From contig CAKQBC010000181.1 in the NCBI GenBank assembly GCA_934215995.1, positions 1 through 5,436 on the forward strand: 5,436 nt of DNA, in the 5' to 3' direction. The translations under genes and the position numbers were made by a program. This stretch comes from an uncultured Bacillus sp. (lineage in GTDB: Bacteria; Bacillota; Bacilli; Bacillales; DSM-1321). Below the pieces are notes generated by a model. That model was not told where the DNA came from, did not search any database, and saw nothing but the letters and a program-made list of their open reading frames with translations. Positions 5,343-5,436 of this stretch are shown piece by piece (positions within the stretch are counted from its first letter, which is position 1; the number at the start of each line of letters is the position of its first letter).

Positions 5343-5436
5343 GTGCGCCCTGCATGGGTGAAAACTTGGTGGTGAAAGTCCACTACAGGCTTGGCAGTAG
5401 GAACTGTTAGCGAAAGGCAAGGTGGCTATCGTGAGG
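5343..5436 (+). mobile_element. 5' end of a group II intron, class C type (runs off right edge)
   Basis: The segment starts with GTGCG, the group II 5' splice-site consensus (GUGYG). From there on it matches, in order, the domain I landmarks I recall from the Oceanobacillus iheyensis class IIC intron: GTGCGCCC-x-GCATGGGTG, then GGTGAAAGTCC, GGCAGTAGGAACTGTTAGC, and GGCAAGGTG with ATCGTGAGG. Small stems are visible (CCC/GGG at the start; GTGG/CCAC around TGAAAGT; CAGT/ACTG). Class C introns characteristically insert just downstream of intrinsic terminators in the sense direction, as seen here: T-run, AT, intron. The remaining domains and any reverse-transcriptase/maturase gene would lie outside the window, so whether it is full-length or active cannot be judged. 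Confidence 0.9.

Overview
The window looks like chromosomal DNA of a low-to-moderate GC Gram-positive, endospore-former-type bacterium of the Bacillaceae. This rests on strong AGGAGG-type ribosome binding sites, a TTG start, LysM cell-wall proteins, a DUF2680 secreted protein, a YwqH/YwqI-type pair and a YvcT-like 2-hydroxyacid dehydrogenase. I cannot name the species.

Left part (1-2313, minus strand): two secreted LysM proteins, each apparently its own transcription unit. The upstream one (1528-2313) is complete: signal peptide, one LysM domain and an NlpC/P60 endopeptidase domain with a recognisable Cys-His-His triad. It is followed at once by a long hairpin terminator. The second (start at 1301, running off the left edge) has a closely similar signal peptide, three LysM domains, an acidic Ser/Thr-rich linker and then a run of 39-bp (13-residue) tandem repeats still going at the window edge. 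Its catalytic or C-terminal domain, if any, lies outside the window. A good sigma-A-like promoter with an all-A/T perfect inverted repeat precedes it.

Middle (2511-4110, plus strand): a small secreted DUF2680 (YckD-like) protein with a TTG start and its own terminator. Then comes a gene-poor gap of about 480 bp holding a near-consensus promoter. After it lies a two-gene unit for a YwqH-like (DUF5082) and a YwqI-like (DUF5344) helical protein. These families normally sit directly upstream of an LXG-type toxin exported by the type VII secretion system. Here no toxin or immunity gene follows: a terminator closes the unit 48 bp after the second gene.

Right part (4173-5436, plus strand): a complete D-2-hydroxyacid dehydrogenase (glyoxylate / 2-ketogluconate reductase type, probably NADPH-preferring). 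It is followed by a structured intergenic segment and a perfect intrinsic terminator. Two bases past the terminator's T-run, the 5' end of a group II intron begins (GTGCG...) and runs off the right edge. Its motifs and its site behind a terminator fit a bacterial class C (IIC) intron.

The most interesting observations are the toxin-less LXG-partner pair, the terminator-targeted group II intron and the 39-bp repeat array. I see no evidence of a wholly new system.
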